Positions 46,916 through 58,984 of a DNA stretch of 64,000 bases are shown here, piece by piece (within the stretch, counting starts at the first letter, position 1; each line of letters opens with the position of its first letter). The stretch lies in contig JAGMWU010000028.1 in the NCBI GenBank assembly GCA_018697195.1, positions 4,711,731 through 4,775,730 of the forward strand, written 5' to 3'. The notes beneath the pieces were generated by a model that did no database searches, was not told the origin of the DNA, and worked only from the letters and a program-made list of their open reading frames with translations. A program made the translations under genes and the position numbers. Source of the stretch: Certhia americana. Taxonomy: Eukaryota; Chordata; Aves; Passeriformes; Certhiidae.

Positions 46916-47828
46916 GCCAGGATTGTACAATATACATTGAAGAGATGAAGTAAAGAGAAAATGCTTCTTGCTTTAGTATGACAATATTGCTAATACAATT
47001 AAATATTAAAGGATGTTGCCTGCTTATTTTTGCATTGAGAAAATGACTATTCTGAGCAGGGGTGTGCACCTGTTCTGTGTGAATGTGTGGATAAAGAATC
47101 TGCAAGTGTTTCAGTTCCTGGTAAATTATTGTTTATTATTCTGCCTTTCATGCAAAAGATGACTCAGCAAGGAATACCAGATAAAACAGACTTCTGTCTT
47201 CTGATGAATAAAATTACTTTTCCATACAAGATTTACAAAATACAAAAAATACACAAAAGTGTATTTCCAGTGTATTTTTCAATAATGGTGTGGTTTCCTA
47301 TTTGTTCCCTTTGAAATTAGTTTGAAAATTAAAAACTCGGTTTAAAACAGGAAGATGAGATATGTAAAAATAGAGATCTCTTGAAAGAGTAAGTAATACA
47401 CAAATTTCTATTTTTGTGAAACATTTTTTTGTGCGGAGAACTGTGCTGGTGTGAACAGATATGTTTAACTGTTAAATTGTAAAGAGATCATTACATTGTT
47501 AATCCTCAAAGTTTGTGCATTCCTGTGACACATATCAGGGTTTTCTCTCTTTTAGAAGCATCACTTTGAGATTTCAAGGAAACCTGTGGTCACTTCACAG
47601 AGAAGTCCAGCACATGTAAATGCTCTTTAATTTTGCTTTTAATTCTGTTGGAATTTGTGTTTTGAGTTTGGACAACATTCCCAAAACTTGATGAATATTT
47701 GGCTAGGAACAATCACCTTACTACATGAATGAACATGAATGTCTGCTTATCAGACACAGAGACAAATGAAAGTGTAATCTGTCCTTTTTCCTTCATTACC
47801 ATACTATTTTCATTCTGTTAGATTTCAG

Positions 47829-47930
47829 CTCTGACCATAAAGAGTGATGAAAAAGATGATTTAATAGGAGACATCTGGGATCAGCTGCAGGACTCAAAAA
47901 ATCAGTTTGCTGACTTAATAGAATCTAAAA
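47829..47930 (+). pseudogene. SYCP1: possible further SYCP1 exon
   Basis: The acceptor ATTTCAG and donor AAAA|GTAAGA frame 102 bases. In one frame these read LTIKSDEKDDLIGDIWDQLQ and then DSKNQFADLIESK. This resembles the mammalian coiled coil around KENKMKDLTFLLEESRDK at low identity, and it lies in the expected order after the first remnant. The exon itself is open. It could be a decayed exon or an unrelated coiled-coil exon. Confidence 0.5.
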
Positions 47931-47934
47931 GTAA

Positions 47935-50900
47935 GAGTTCGCTTTGCTAGAGTAAAATGTAATTGTTTATAGAGGTATAGAAAACGGGATCATGATAATT
48001 TTAATCTGTTACTAGTCAGCAGCAGAATTTTGGGGCATTGCAGGCTCTGTTTTTGTCTGAACCACAAATCATGTGGGATCAGGATTGGCAGGGTAGTTTT
48101 TAGGACAAGTCAAGCAGTGAGAACTTTGGAAGATTACAAGAGGAAAAGACATTACTTGAGTTTTGTACACTTACAGTCAGGTTCCACTGAGGAAATTTAC
48201 TTTTCAGAATCTGACTTTCAATATTTTAAGCAAATTGTACTAAAAATATTTATAGAATATAATGCAAGTACTTCTGATCTTTGTTAAAATCTGTAACTAT
48301 ATGTAATATTATCTTTTAGTAGCATTTTTTAGTAAATATCCTATTTTTCTTAAATGTAAAGTTGAATTGAAAATTCACTTCTGAAAAGACAAATACTGAG
48401 CATTTACCTCTTCCATTCTAATGCTTGTCTTGGTGCTCTCATAAAATATTCAAATGACAAATTGGTATCATTTGTCCATCGTAGTTTTATTGAGCGCAGG
48501 AAAGTTCAAAATTTTCAGCCTTTTATTTCATTAGTACAGTGTTGAGGGGTTTACTCAGAAGCTGAACTTTTTAAATGAATGTTCCAATCCCTTTTATCGC
48601 CCAGTACTTAAGAGTTCTGTACTGCATAATACTGAGAGATTCAGCAAGAGTCTCAAATTTTGTGTCTGGCCTGTGTAAAGAGAGGCCTTTCCCCAGCCAG
48701 GGAGCCCCAAATCCCTCTCTGGGGTCTGTTTTTTTGGTGTTAAATGCACAGTGTCTTCTGTGACAGTGTGGGTGGTACCTGCTCATGAATGCAATTCTAG
48801 AACGGTGACAAAACTTGATGCATTATTGCAGGTATTTCCACCTGACCTCAAGCTTATTTAACAGCTCAAGAAAACTCACATGTTTTATTTTAGTTGAAGG
48901 AGAAGAGTGTAACCACTGCCAGAATTTAAAACTCCTGTACAGGGAAAATGTACAGGCACTCCTGAGGACATGTAATTGCCACTCCATTATACTGAAAGTA
49001 ATTTCCCAGTGGTGTTTACACATTTGTGCTGTAAGAGCCCAGTGTGCAAAATAGAATGTGGAAAATAAGAACAAATATGCAGAAGTCTCACTGCTAGGAT
49101 TCACCCAGGAGTGACAAGTTGAATGCAGTGTGCTTTGCTTCTTCAGGAGTATCTTTGAGAGGAAGAGTTCCTGAGGAAAACCAGCCTTCCCTTCTTCCTC
49201 ACAGCCATTTTAACTTTTAGTTGGAATCAGAGCAGCTTCCCTGTTAGGATCTGGCAGGTCCTAGGCTGGCACACCTGGGGCAGAGTTTTACCTTTAGCAT
49301 TTTTATGCTGCTGGTTTTATGTTGGTACCGTTCATCCTTGGCAGTACTGCAGGAAGCTCTGGACTGTCTGTGGTGATGGTTTGTTGTTTGTTTTTTTGTT
49401 TAGCTTTGCCCTCAGCGCAGTGATTGTGTATCTCAGACTAACAGAACTATCTAGCACTTTCCAAAGAAATGAAACCAAATCCAAAGGGCTCTATCATCTG
49501 AGCCAAACAGCAAATAGGATTATGAAGAATTTTCAGACCATAAATGGAGATTGCTGGCATATGATATGCAACAAAGAGATTTGCTGTTTTAATCTGTGAT
49601 TGATAGGAAATGCTGCAGCTAATCCTAGGAATGAAAGAGTAGAGGAGACTCTGAATCTATAAATTTCAGAGATGAGAACTGTGTTTTGGGCTGTTACAGA
49701 GACTGGCAAAGGCAGATTAGCTTTGAAAATTCAGCAGCCACAGGCTGTTTAAATGCAAAGCCTGGCAAAAACACTTGTTTCTATGGCAGCATATCAGGAT
49801 CTTATTTCCTTTTATCAGTGGAGGGCAGCAACTGGATGGAGTTGGAAATAATTCCTCTACCAGAATACTCATCTTTCAGAATCTGATTGGTTTTGTCTGT
49901 TTTTCATAGGCAGAGATTCCAATTACTGGTTGTTTGCAAGTGTGGACATGTTTTTACTTCACTATCTACAGCTGTATATTTAATGCAAATAAGGGTGGCC
50001 CTGCTCTGTAAGTAACCTGCTCGTGAGATCACCAGGTTTTCTCTGTTGTACCACTACCAGGGGCAGAGTGAGTAGGAATAATGTCTGATAACTCCTCATT
50101 GTTCCTACTTTTATTTTAGGCATTGGTCAGTGCCAGAGAATCCTATTAAATTACTGTTACATATGAACTTCTGGTATGCACTGAATTTCTGTTACAGGCG
50201 ACTCCTGGGGAATGAACCCAAGGTTTTTATAATTACTAAATTCTATTTACAGATATCACTTGGAGCACTTCCTGTAAAGCATCATCACACTATCATTCAC
50301 TTAATGAAAGAGTAAAATCACTGATGTCAGGGAATGGATTGATTTGGTTAACAGAAAGGTTAAAGATAAATAATCAACAGTGTAACTGGCTGTTCCAGAA
50401 CAGGGCTAAAAAGCTGGGCTATAAAAGCACATTAAAAATTTCTATCACTGAGTCTCTGCAGGTCAGCAGAAGGGCAACCAAAGAAATGGATCCATAAGCA
50501 TCAGACTGTGGATGATGGATTTGAGGAAACTGTGTGGAAGAAGCCTCAGGCACTCACAAATTGTGACACTGGACTTCGTTGTCCTGCCACAATCTTTTGT
50601 CTTGCTGCTCCCTGTAGCTTGTGGGATCTCACTCCCATCAGAGGTCAGTAGTGAATGAGCTCATGGTCACAGCCAGGACAATCCAGGAGGTTTTTTACCA
50701 GATGACAGTTTGTGTAAATTACTGAAGATATGTGATACCACCCTTTTGATAGGCAGGATAACAGTGCCAGCAAGGGAAAGGCAGCAGCCAAGAGGTTCTG
50801 TGCCCATATCAGCACAGCATGGGGCTGAGCTGATAAGCAGCAGTCACATTGGTCCCAAGCTCCACTCTGAGTAATTTGTTGCCCTTCCAGATAAATGAAT

Positions 50901-53280
50901 TTTCACCCTTAATACCTGCTTAGGTGTTTCTCCAGTGCACTGCAGAGTGTTCAGAGGCTGAGTAAAAACATTGCAGTGAATAAAAGCACCACTGAAATTA
51001 AACTGACTGCTCCAGTGGTTGATAATTGCCAGCATTATCCCAGTTTCCCCAGACTGGGCTCTGCCTGACAGCTCTAAACCTTCCTGATAGGGGGGCTCTG
51101 CACAGATGGAACCAAAGACATTGCATCTGTGCAATTGCCTTAACAACCAAATTTGTAATCACTGCAAACAATGAAATTGGGTTTGTGTGGCATAACCTGT
51201 TTTATGTAACATCAGCAATTATGTTTTCATCCGTTAATTCTTTATTGCTCAAATCCTGTATCAATTTTCTGTTATTTTACCTGGCTGGTGCAGAGTTACC
51301 TGGGTCAACACTCTCTCCTTAAATATTGCCATAGTATTAGCACTTTGTTTTAATGTTTTGAAATTTTCTCAGTATTCCAGACTTGTTGAAATGAGCACTA
51401 GCCAGCTAATCATGTTGAGTTTAAAATATTTATTCCTTATATGATTTATTTGATAATTTTCATTGGAAATCGGTGTGTGGTTGTTCAGTCACTTGTGTTT
51501 TCAAAAGCACGAGTACTTGCTGAAGCCTTTGCACTTATTCTGCATCAACAGCTTGTCTTCATCTTGTAATGTTCTCTGACTTTATTATTGACCTCTGACC
51601 TCTGGCCTTGCAAAACTTTATTTCCTACCCTTCAGTTTCCTGTAAAAGTTTTCTGCACATTCTCACCTCTAACAATTATTGTCACTGGCTTTCCCCATTT
51701 TTGTTGCTATAGTTTATATTGTAGCACTCTCTTTTTCATCTTCATTATGACTTTCAAGCCTCATTACAATTTGCTGATATTTGCAGACATTTCCTTAAAT
51801 CTTGGTAAAGCAAATCCTTAAACCTTGGGTTTTTACCCTAATCTTCCCCCCACCCCCTGCTTTACACCCAGTTTTCTCAGCTCAGAGAAATTGGCACTTT
51901 GAGGCAGCAGAGTACCTGTCCTCAGAGTCTGACCTGTTCTCTGCCTGTGTTCCTACAGGGGGTGTTGAGACACTTTAAACCTGGCTGTGGTGGTCTCCAG
52001 GGTGCACAAATCGTGCTCCAACTGCCTCAGGTGAATCTCAGAGGGAAGAATCAGCCGTGCATGCAAGGGGCCACATGTGATATTTTTGCTTTAAGAATGC
52101 TGGATTTTTATTTTTACTTTGAGCGTTTTTTGTCCTCTCCAGGTTTTAGTTTTATGAATTGTGTTTTTTTCCTTTCAGGTTCTTTGTGTCCTTTGAAATA
52201 CTCTCTGTGCTTCCCAAGAACAAACATTTTTTTTCTGTGGTTAAAGCTTCAAACAGTCAAGCCCATATACGTGTATGTAGTGTGTGTGTGTATGTGCAGT
52301 GTATAAATACACATTTACATTATCGATGGGGGTTGTGTAGTGTACACTGAGAAAACTTAAGTGTTTTTATTCCAAATATATCAGAAAAATACAGAGCTAA
52401 ATAACATACTGGAGTGGTAGCAAAGTGAGTGTTCCACTCCTGTTGCTAAGTGAGATGGACAGATGTTACAAAGAGTACAATTAATACTCTGCTCATGTCC
52501 CTAAGCCAGAAAAGGGTTTAAATATAATTAAATTATATTTAATTCCTGAGAAATTATATGGTAGAAATTAACCCAGAATTAAAGACTCCACTAAAACAGA
52601 AAGCATTTGACTAGTGTTAATAGAACAAAACCTCTATTTATGTTATCCAAAAAATGGTTGAAAAATTAGCCCAGGACACAGACCTGTGTGCAGGAGTCTG
52701 AAACCACAGGAGAAGGAGACACTATTGTTCAGGAATTAGCTGAACACCAATTGGGACCAACTGGATCACTCCTCCAACAGCTCAAAGTGACCACATTTAC
52801 AACCTCAAACTCATGTTTTCCATGTTTCTTATGGCTATGTAAATCAGGAATGTGGTTGACCTGCATAAGACATCCATCAGATCAGATTCCAGATGGGAAT
52901 TAGGTGATTGCCTGGAAGGGCACGTGTTCCCAGAGCTGCAGGAAGGGAGCTCAGGGAGGGGCTGACAGAGAATAGTGGCTTTGTCGACTCTTCTCCCTCT
53001 TGCTCCCCCAAATGTGAGTGCTTTCCCCCATCTGGGGACATTGTTTCATTGGTATTGATGCAATATTTTGTTTGTTACTGTGCTGCCAGGAGTGATTTTT
53101 AAGTTTTTTCCCTATCTGAGTGAATTGCTTGTTGCTTCAATATTTGCTGAGTAGGTTCCAGACCAGCCAATTTCTGAGTGTTTTGCTTGAGCAGATAAGT
53201 CAGGCTGTGCCTGAGCAGGCTGCAGAGCAGTGGGTTTCATTTCAGATTTGTTGCTTCATGGGCTTCATGGCACAGACTTA
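47935..53280. other. intergenic; SYCP1 otherwise missing
   Basis: No further convincing coding exon was seen. A weak SYCP1-like patch with frame slips lies near 48115-48200 (TLEDYKRKRH against LEEDLQ). A short (TG)n lies at 52279-52290. The interval is far too short for the roughly thirty exons of a normal SYCP1. Confidence 0.55.
51589..51601 (-). promoter_or_regulatory. perfect DR1 nuclear-receptor element
   Basis: On the minus strand this reads AGGTCAGAGGTCA: two perfect half-sites with one-base spacing, the consensus for RXR heterodimers, HNF4 and COUP-TF. It is 2.1 kb upstream of the TSHB promoter. Function is unproven. Confidence 0.5.
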
Positions 53281-53282
53281 GA

Positions 53283-53450
53283 GAACCCCAGAATGGCTTG
53301 GGTTGGAAGGAGCCTTAAAGCTCATCCCATCCCACCCCCTGCCATGGACCTGGACACCTTCATTATCTCCAGCTGCTCCAACCTGGAACACTTCCAGGGC
53401 TGGGACAGCCACAGGTCCCCTGGGCACCCTGTGCCAGCATCTCCTTGCTG
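53283..53450 (-). mobile_element. CR1 LINE 3' fragment
   Basis: This is antisense CR1, with 'gaatggcttgggttggaagg', 'ccccctgccatgg' and 'aacacttccagggctggga'. It ends about 280 bases before the TSHB promoter. Confidence 0.88.
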
Positions 53451-53734
53451 GTAAAGAACAAGCACAGTGAACCAGACCTCGTTAAACCTTAGCAAAACAC
53501 AGCTGTAAAATTCATCGTGTGATTCTGGAAGACTCCATGGCAGCCCTCCTGCCATGGTCTTGCTGTCCCATGGAGCAATTAAATTAATCAATAATAACAA
53601 CTTTTTTAAAGCACTGGTTATTTTAAAAGCCTGAGGAGAAAATGACTGTTAATATAATTAGATTTCCAGCTCCAGTTTCCAGGTTAGGATATTATGGACA
53701 CGTTTGTTCCTATCACATTTGCTTTGTGGTTCAG

Positions 53735-53796
53735 TATGAATTTTCAATAGATGACTTTGTGATAAGAAAGCAGCAATTCAGATGCAATTATATAAA
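53735..53796 (+). promoter_or_regulatory. TSHB: TSHB proximal promoter: Pit-1, GATA and TATA
   Basis: The order matches the thyrotrope-specific promoter known from mammals: a Pit-1-type TATGAATTTTCAATAGATG at 53735-53753, a GATA site GATAAG at 53761-53766, the AAGCAGCAATTCAGATGCAA block, and TATATAAA at 53789-53796. The transcript would start near 53820. A second TATAAA lies at 53829-53834. Pit-1 and GATA2 act together here in mammals; use in this bird is inferred from the sequence match. Confidence 0.72.
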
Positions 53797-54775
53797 CAGT
53801 AAGATCAGCCTGGAATTAGCCTGGAGAGTATAAAGCACACACAGAGCTGTGCTGGGTCACTGCCTCTCCCAGCTCAAGGCAGAATCAGGTTCCTGTAATA
53901 GGGAAGAATTCTGCTGACAAGAGGTTGGTCTTTCCAGACTGGTGTTGTTGCAGTTACAGGGTAAACCAGCCTGTGTAATGGATGGGAAACTGGCAGCTCG
54001 GAGACTAGAGGGTGAGGTCCAGATGTTGGTAGACACTGTCGTTTAAAGTTTATTGTTTAGATGCTCTAGAGTAGTTCCTGAAATTGTCTTAGAGCTAATC
54101 AAGGCTTTGTTCTCAGGATCCCCCTGCAGGTCTGAGAAATGAGGTCAGCACAACAGACAGATAAAGCTGGATTCATTGACTTGAACTCCTTGCCGATGTT
54201 CTTTATTGTAATTTGCTTGAATCTATTATTTAATTTTTGGCTGTGTTCCCATCTCATCATACTTCTAAGCCACGGGAAATTGAAAAATCCAGTTTTATGC
54301 CTGATATGCACAGTCTTGTCTTTTTTTCTCTTTAACATTTTATTAGATACTTTCTTTAAAAAATTGCTTTAAAGCAGTGAGATTATCTTAATATCTCTGC
54401 TTAATTTTAGAACTCATATTCTCTTATGTGTCACAGTTTCAAATCTTTCAGCTCCTTTTATTTGTTCTGTGTCAGGATTTTATCACTCACTAGTGAGAAG
54501 TTCCATGTATTATGCTTAAGTGGGGGGAAAGTAATTTGTTCTGTGCTGTTAACAGAACAAATCTCTCTGCCCTTGTTCTCTGTTTAATGGTCAATTATTT
54601 CAATAAGAACAGAGATTAAAAAGAAATTGCCAGGCTGTATCTAGAAACACTAAGATTACTCTGGGTCTGTGACTGTCCTGGCTGTTTCTGTTGAATGCTG
54701 AGGACAGGGCTGGAAGGCACATCCCATTTTACCTGTGGTTTGCTCTGTTTCTTTATTTGTTCTTCCCCATCCAGC

Positions 54776-54937
54776 ATGAGTCCCTTCTTTGTGATGTCTC
54801 TCCTCTTTGGCGTGATTTTCGGACAAACAGCATCACTCTGTGCTCCTTCTGAGTACACAATCCATGTGGAGAAACGGGAATGTGCCTATTGCCTGGCCAT
54901 CAACACCACCATCTGTGCTGGATTCTGCATGACTCGG
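54776..54937 (+). CDS. TSHB: TSHB coding exon 1
   Basis: Fifty-four codons, [20 protein letters not shown] through CAGFCMTR. The acceptor CCATCCAG ends one base before the ATG. Confidence 0.97.
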
Positions 54938-55829
54938 GTATGACTTACAGACCTTTCTGTAACAGCCACTGCTGCAAACTAAAGCTCTGTTCTCCCAGAA
55001 AATAGGGTGCAAATGATTTGATTGCAATAGTTTATCACAGGCAGAAAAACTGCACCATGTTTTCAAGTTAGCTTTTTGCAAAAGCGTGGATGAAAAATGC
55101 CAGCTATGGAACTGTGGAGTTGACAACACCAGTGGCACAGCAGAGACCTGACTGCTGCCACTGTAGAGCCCCTGTGGGCAGGATGGAACAGGTGAGGGGC
55201 AGATTATCTTAATTTATATAAATAACTTCAGTAACTTCTGCTCCCACTGCTGCTATCTCAGCTGGCTCTGGGGACAGCTCTGCAGCAGCCACACCACTCC
55301 ACACAACTTCACTGTTCAAAACAGCATTTTGAGTTCCAGCTTGGGCAGCAGGGAGACAGAAGAGATCACGAAGCACAGGGAATACTGAGCCACGAGGATT
55401 AGTACGAGGATTAGTTAAACCATAAAAACAAGGGGAATGTGTCTGTGTGGGGAGGGAGCCCCAGTCACAATCAGAGCTCCAAAGTCAGTACTGGGCTCAG
55501 GTATGAGTTTTGGTCTCTTCACCTCACAGGACATTTCTGACACAGGTGTGGTTCAGCGAAACAACACATTTCTCTCCTCTCTGTAGGACAGCAATGGCAA
55601 GAAGCTGCTCCTCAAGAGTGCTCTGTCCCAGAACGTGTGCACGTACAAAGAGATGCTGTACAGGACAGTGCTGATCCCGGGCTGCCCTCTCCACACCATC
55701 CCCTACTACTCCTACCCCGTGGCTGTGAGCTGCAAGTGTGGCAAGTGCAACACTGACTACAGTGACTGTGTCCGTGAGAGGGTCAGGACAAACTACTGCA
55801 CTAAGCCACAGAAGCTCTGTAACCTGTAA
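54776..55829 (+). CDS. TSHB: TSHB, thyrotropin beta subunit (complete, two coding exons)
   Basis: This is the secreted pituitary hormone subunit that pairs with the common alpha chain (CGA) and drives the thyroid. The exons 54776-54937 and 55587-55829 join at ACTCGG|GTATGA and CTGTAG|GAC in phase 0, giving 134 residues. A signal peptide covers about residues 1-20. The cystine-knot cysteines are all present, including 22, 36, 39, 47, 51 (the CAGFC motif) and 72, and there is an N-glycosylation site NTT at 43. The seat-belt region [11 protein letters not shown] is intact. The tail TKPQKLCNL is short and has an extra cysteine, as in other birds; mammals end in a longer hydrophobic tail. Confidence 0.97.
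55587..55829 (+). CDS. TSHB: TSHB coding exon 2 with stop
   Basis: Eighty-one codons, [18 protein letters not shown] through [12 protein letters not shown], with stop TAA at 55827-55829. Confidence 0.97.
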   Translation, partial: DSNGKKLLLKSALSQNVCTYKEMLYRTVLIPGCPLHTIPYYSYPVAVSCKCGKCNTDYSDCVRERVRTNYCTKPQKLCNL

Positions 55830-55882
55830 AGCTTTCAGTGGGATGTGGGTGAAATGTACTGCTCTGCTCACACCTGAACTGA

Positions 55883-55888
55883 AATAAA
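55883..55888 (+). terminator. TSHB: TSHB polyadenylation signal
   Basis: AATAAA lies 54 bases after the stop, consistent with the very short TSHB 3' UTR of other vertebrates. Confidence 0.85.
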
Positions 55889-55899
55889 ACTGTGTTTCA

Positions 55900-56875
55900 C
55901 ATTCCGTTTGCAAACTGCTGTGCACAAAGATTTGTTCTGAAGGTGTATCATTAGTTGCTTCAATTAACTGAGTGTTGTGAGACAGGCAGAAAAGAATCTT
56001 GAAGGCTGCGTGTTTGTATTGAGAACTAACATGAATTTCCTTTGGGGAAGAAGAAGATGTGACTGAGTGTATCAGCCTTTGCTCATAAATTCCAGATATT
56101 TATGCTCAGAGATGCTCAAAGATTCATTATATTAACATATTTCAGAATGTGATATTTATTTATTTCAGAGTTCACATATTTCACTTGATATATTTCAGAA
56201 TTTAAAAAGAGGCCATACACACTCTTGGTATTTAACTTTTAAAATAGATTTTGACATATAATTACAGCTTTCAAATTAGCAGCATATTTTTCCATTTATG
56301 CATTATTAGTTCCCACACTGCAGATCTGTGTCCTCCCTGTGTTTATTTGGAATGCTTCTCTACCTGAATGGCATAACTCTCCTTTCCCTGCTGAAACACA
56401 GTTTGAAATAAACCTGTCTCTGTGAGGGCTGAGGAACCACTGCAGCTTCACAGCTGGCTGCTCTGTTCTCCTCAGGGGAGTGTGGTGCCATCAAACAGAA
56501 AGCAAAACTCAAAAAATCCCATTTTTCCCCACAGGTCAACAGGTCCCTTGGGAGTGGAAGGAGAGCTGAACCCACGCTGTGTGCTGAACATGCACAGGTG
56601 AGAGGTGCAGAGCCAGAAATAAAGGAAAGTAATGCATGTAATAAATGTAAACTAACAACTGCTTCCTTTCCACTGAGATTGCAGCTCCCAAGAAATCACA
56701 GATATTCCATTCACACTTTGCTTGAAATAGTAAATAAAGGAACCAGAATTCACAGGATACAAATATAAAATTTGACATTCTTAGAAAAATCCTGCTTTCA
56801 GGATTGCAATTTTCATGACTGTTCCTAGAACCTGATTCTTATTCTAAACATCTTCATTTTATTTCACCTGCAGCA
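55900..56875. other. intergenic, nothing recognised
   Basis: AT-rich sequence after TSHB without exon resemblance. Confidence 0.6.
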
Positions 56876-56884
56876 AAACCTGTG

Positions 56885-56992
56885 AGAAAGCCCAAGGGAA
56901 ATTGCTGGTCCCCCCCTGGAGCAGGGGATTGCACCAGATGAGCCCCAGACGTCCCTTCCAACCTCAACCAATCCATAATAATTGGAATACAT
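56885..56992 (+). mobile_element. CR1 3' end
   Basis: This is sense CR1-like sequence: 'ccctggagcaggggattgca', 'ccagatgagccccagacg' and 'tcccttccaacctcaacca'. Confidence 0.7.
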
Positions 56993-57716
56993 GTCACGGA
57001 TTCTACACATGGTATGAACTGCAATTATCATGTGCATTATTTGCTGATCAAGAAATACTTTCACAGGCAAGGTTTGAAAATTTAAATCCTCCAAAAACAT
57101 GTTTGAAATGTACCAAAAATCCAGGAGATGTAAAACTGGTTTTAACATCCTATTTCTGTAAAACTGGTCCCTTGCACCTATGGTTTAAACAACCCAGTTA
57201 TAACTAATTTTGTACAAGACTATTTCTAAAACTCTTTGGAGCAGGGGAGGTTATTTACAATTAAGTTACAAATACTTTCTGGTGGTGAGAATCTGGTATT
57301 CCCAGCCCCTTCTGTGTATCACACAGAGGAGCTGTGGTCTCCCAAGTTCTCCAAGGAAGAGCTGCAACATCAACTGCTGCTCCATAGCCGGTGAAGAGCA
57401 CAAGAATGGTAGAAAAAACTTGGGAAATAGGTATTTATTGAACAGAGCAGCCCTTATGGTATCTGGTAAATAGCGAAGAAACAAAGTGTTCACCTTTAAG
57501 ATCAGCCAGAAGTTTCTCAAGGTGTCTGGCTGTTAAAAATGTTATTTAGCCCAAGAAAATATAATATTGTTTACAACCAAGCAGCACTTATACTTAGCAA
57601 AACAAAAAAAAAAAAGGTAGTTAGCCTATTTACAGTATCAGCAGCACTACTAAGTTATTGTAATGTATTTCATGGCCTGCAGGTATGTTTTCAGTAGAAA
57701 CAAAAACCAAGTCTAG

Positions 57717-57769
57717 TTTTATGGTTATGGTTTTATGGTTATGGTTTTATGGTTATGGTTTTATGGTTA
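57717..57769. repeat. 14-base tandem repeat, about 3.8 copies
   Basis: The unit TTTTATGGTTATGG is repeated without change three times, followed by a partial fourth copy. Confidence 0.95.
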
Positions 57770-58204
57770 ATACCCATGCAAAATCATTGAGAGGAAAAAT
57801 AATTAATGTACCTTCTTTTTCACTTCAGAAAAGCCCAAACTGAGGTGTTTGCGCTGTGCTAACTCTCTGTTTAACCACACATTTCCATGCCCTCAGGACT
57901 GCGTCTCTCTGACCTTTAAGCAGTTTTCATGTTCATCTTTAAGACCCCCAGGCCCAGCGATAAATCCCTGTTCAGGTGATGATTCCTTACAGACACGTGT
58001 TTGTTACCTTCCATTTATCCCAAGACCCCGTTCCCACATAACTGAGCGATGGATTTGCAGGCAATCCCATCTCACCTTTTGTCGGTATCTCGTCCGATCA
58101 GGTGGTGAGAGCACGAACTGACTGGCGGCTGCAGTCGCGTCCTGCTCCCGGCGCTCCGCGCCCGCGGCAGTTGTTACTCAATAGCAGCCAAACCCGAACG
58201 CTCC

Positions 58205-58375
58205 TCCTGGAGCACGGAGAAGGAAAAGAAGCAACAGAAAAAGAAGAAAGAAAGAAGAAAGACAAGAAGAAAGAAAAGAAGAAGAAGAAAGAAAGAAGAA
58301 GAAAAGAAAGAAGAGCCCGCGCAAGAAGAAAGAAAAGAAGAAAGAAAAGAAGAAAGAAAAGAAGAAAGAGCCCGC
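58205..58375. repeat. polypurine GAA/AAG tract
   Basis: About 165 bases are nearly all A and G (agaag, aaag units), twice interrupted by 'gcccgcgc'. Such tracts can form triplex DNA. Confidence 0.9.
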
Positions 58376-58515
58376 GCTACCTCTGCCTCCCTGTGGGGGA
58401 AGGCGCGGACCGCGCTCCGCACCCGCGGGGGTTGCGGCGACACCCCCGGCCCACAGGGGGCGCTGTGGGGAGAGCTCTGAGGGGCAGCCCTGGGCATGGC
58501 CCGGCCCCGCGCTCC

Positions 58516-58870
58516 GCCTGTCCCTGTCCCGCCCTGTCCCGGCCCCCGCCTGTCCCGGCCCCGCCTGTCCCGGTTCCGGCCTGTCCCGGTCCCCGCCTGT
58601 CCCGGTCCCGGCCTGTCCCGGTCCCCGCCTGTCCCGGTTCCGGCCTGTCCCGGTCCCCGCCTGTCCCGGTCCCCGCCTGTCCCGGCCCCCGCCTGTCCCG
58701 GNNNNNNNNNNCCCCGCCTGTCCCGGTCCCCGCCTGTCCCGGCCCCCGCCTGTCCCGGTCCCGGCCTGTCCCGGTCCCGGCCTGTCCCGGTCCCCGCCTG
58801 TCCCGGCCCCGCCTGTCCCGGTCCCCGCCTGTCCCGGTCCCCGCCTGTCCCGGCCCCGCCTGTCCCCGCC
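58516..58870. repeat. GC minisatellite, 17-base unit, with unresolved 10-N gap
   Basis: The units CCGGTCCCCGCCTGTCC, CCGGCCCCCGCCTGTCC and CCGGTTCCGGCCTGTCC are repeated about twenty times. Ten N at 58702-58711 mark an unresolved array. The minus strand is G-rich with many GGG runs. Confidence 0.95.
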
Positions 58871-58984
58871 ACCGCTCCCCGCAGGAAAGCGCCGCATGTA
58901 AAGCGGTGTGGGCAGCAATTCGGGGGTGATTCTGCCCTTCTGCCCCCCTCAGGTGAGAGCCCACCTGCAGAGCTGCCTCCATCC

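Noticed and set aside
48895..49055. Further SYCP1 exon starting LKEKS or VEGEECNHCQNLK
   Set aside because: An acceptor-like site exists, but neither frame aligns convincingly with SYCP1.
55524..55925. 133-codon minus-strand frame over TSHB exon 2
   Set aside because: Antisense shadow of the real TSHB exon.
57717..57769. Interstitial telomere sequence
   Set aside because: The unit is TTTTATGGTTATGG, not TTAGGG.
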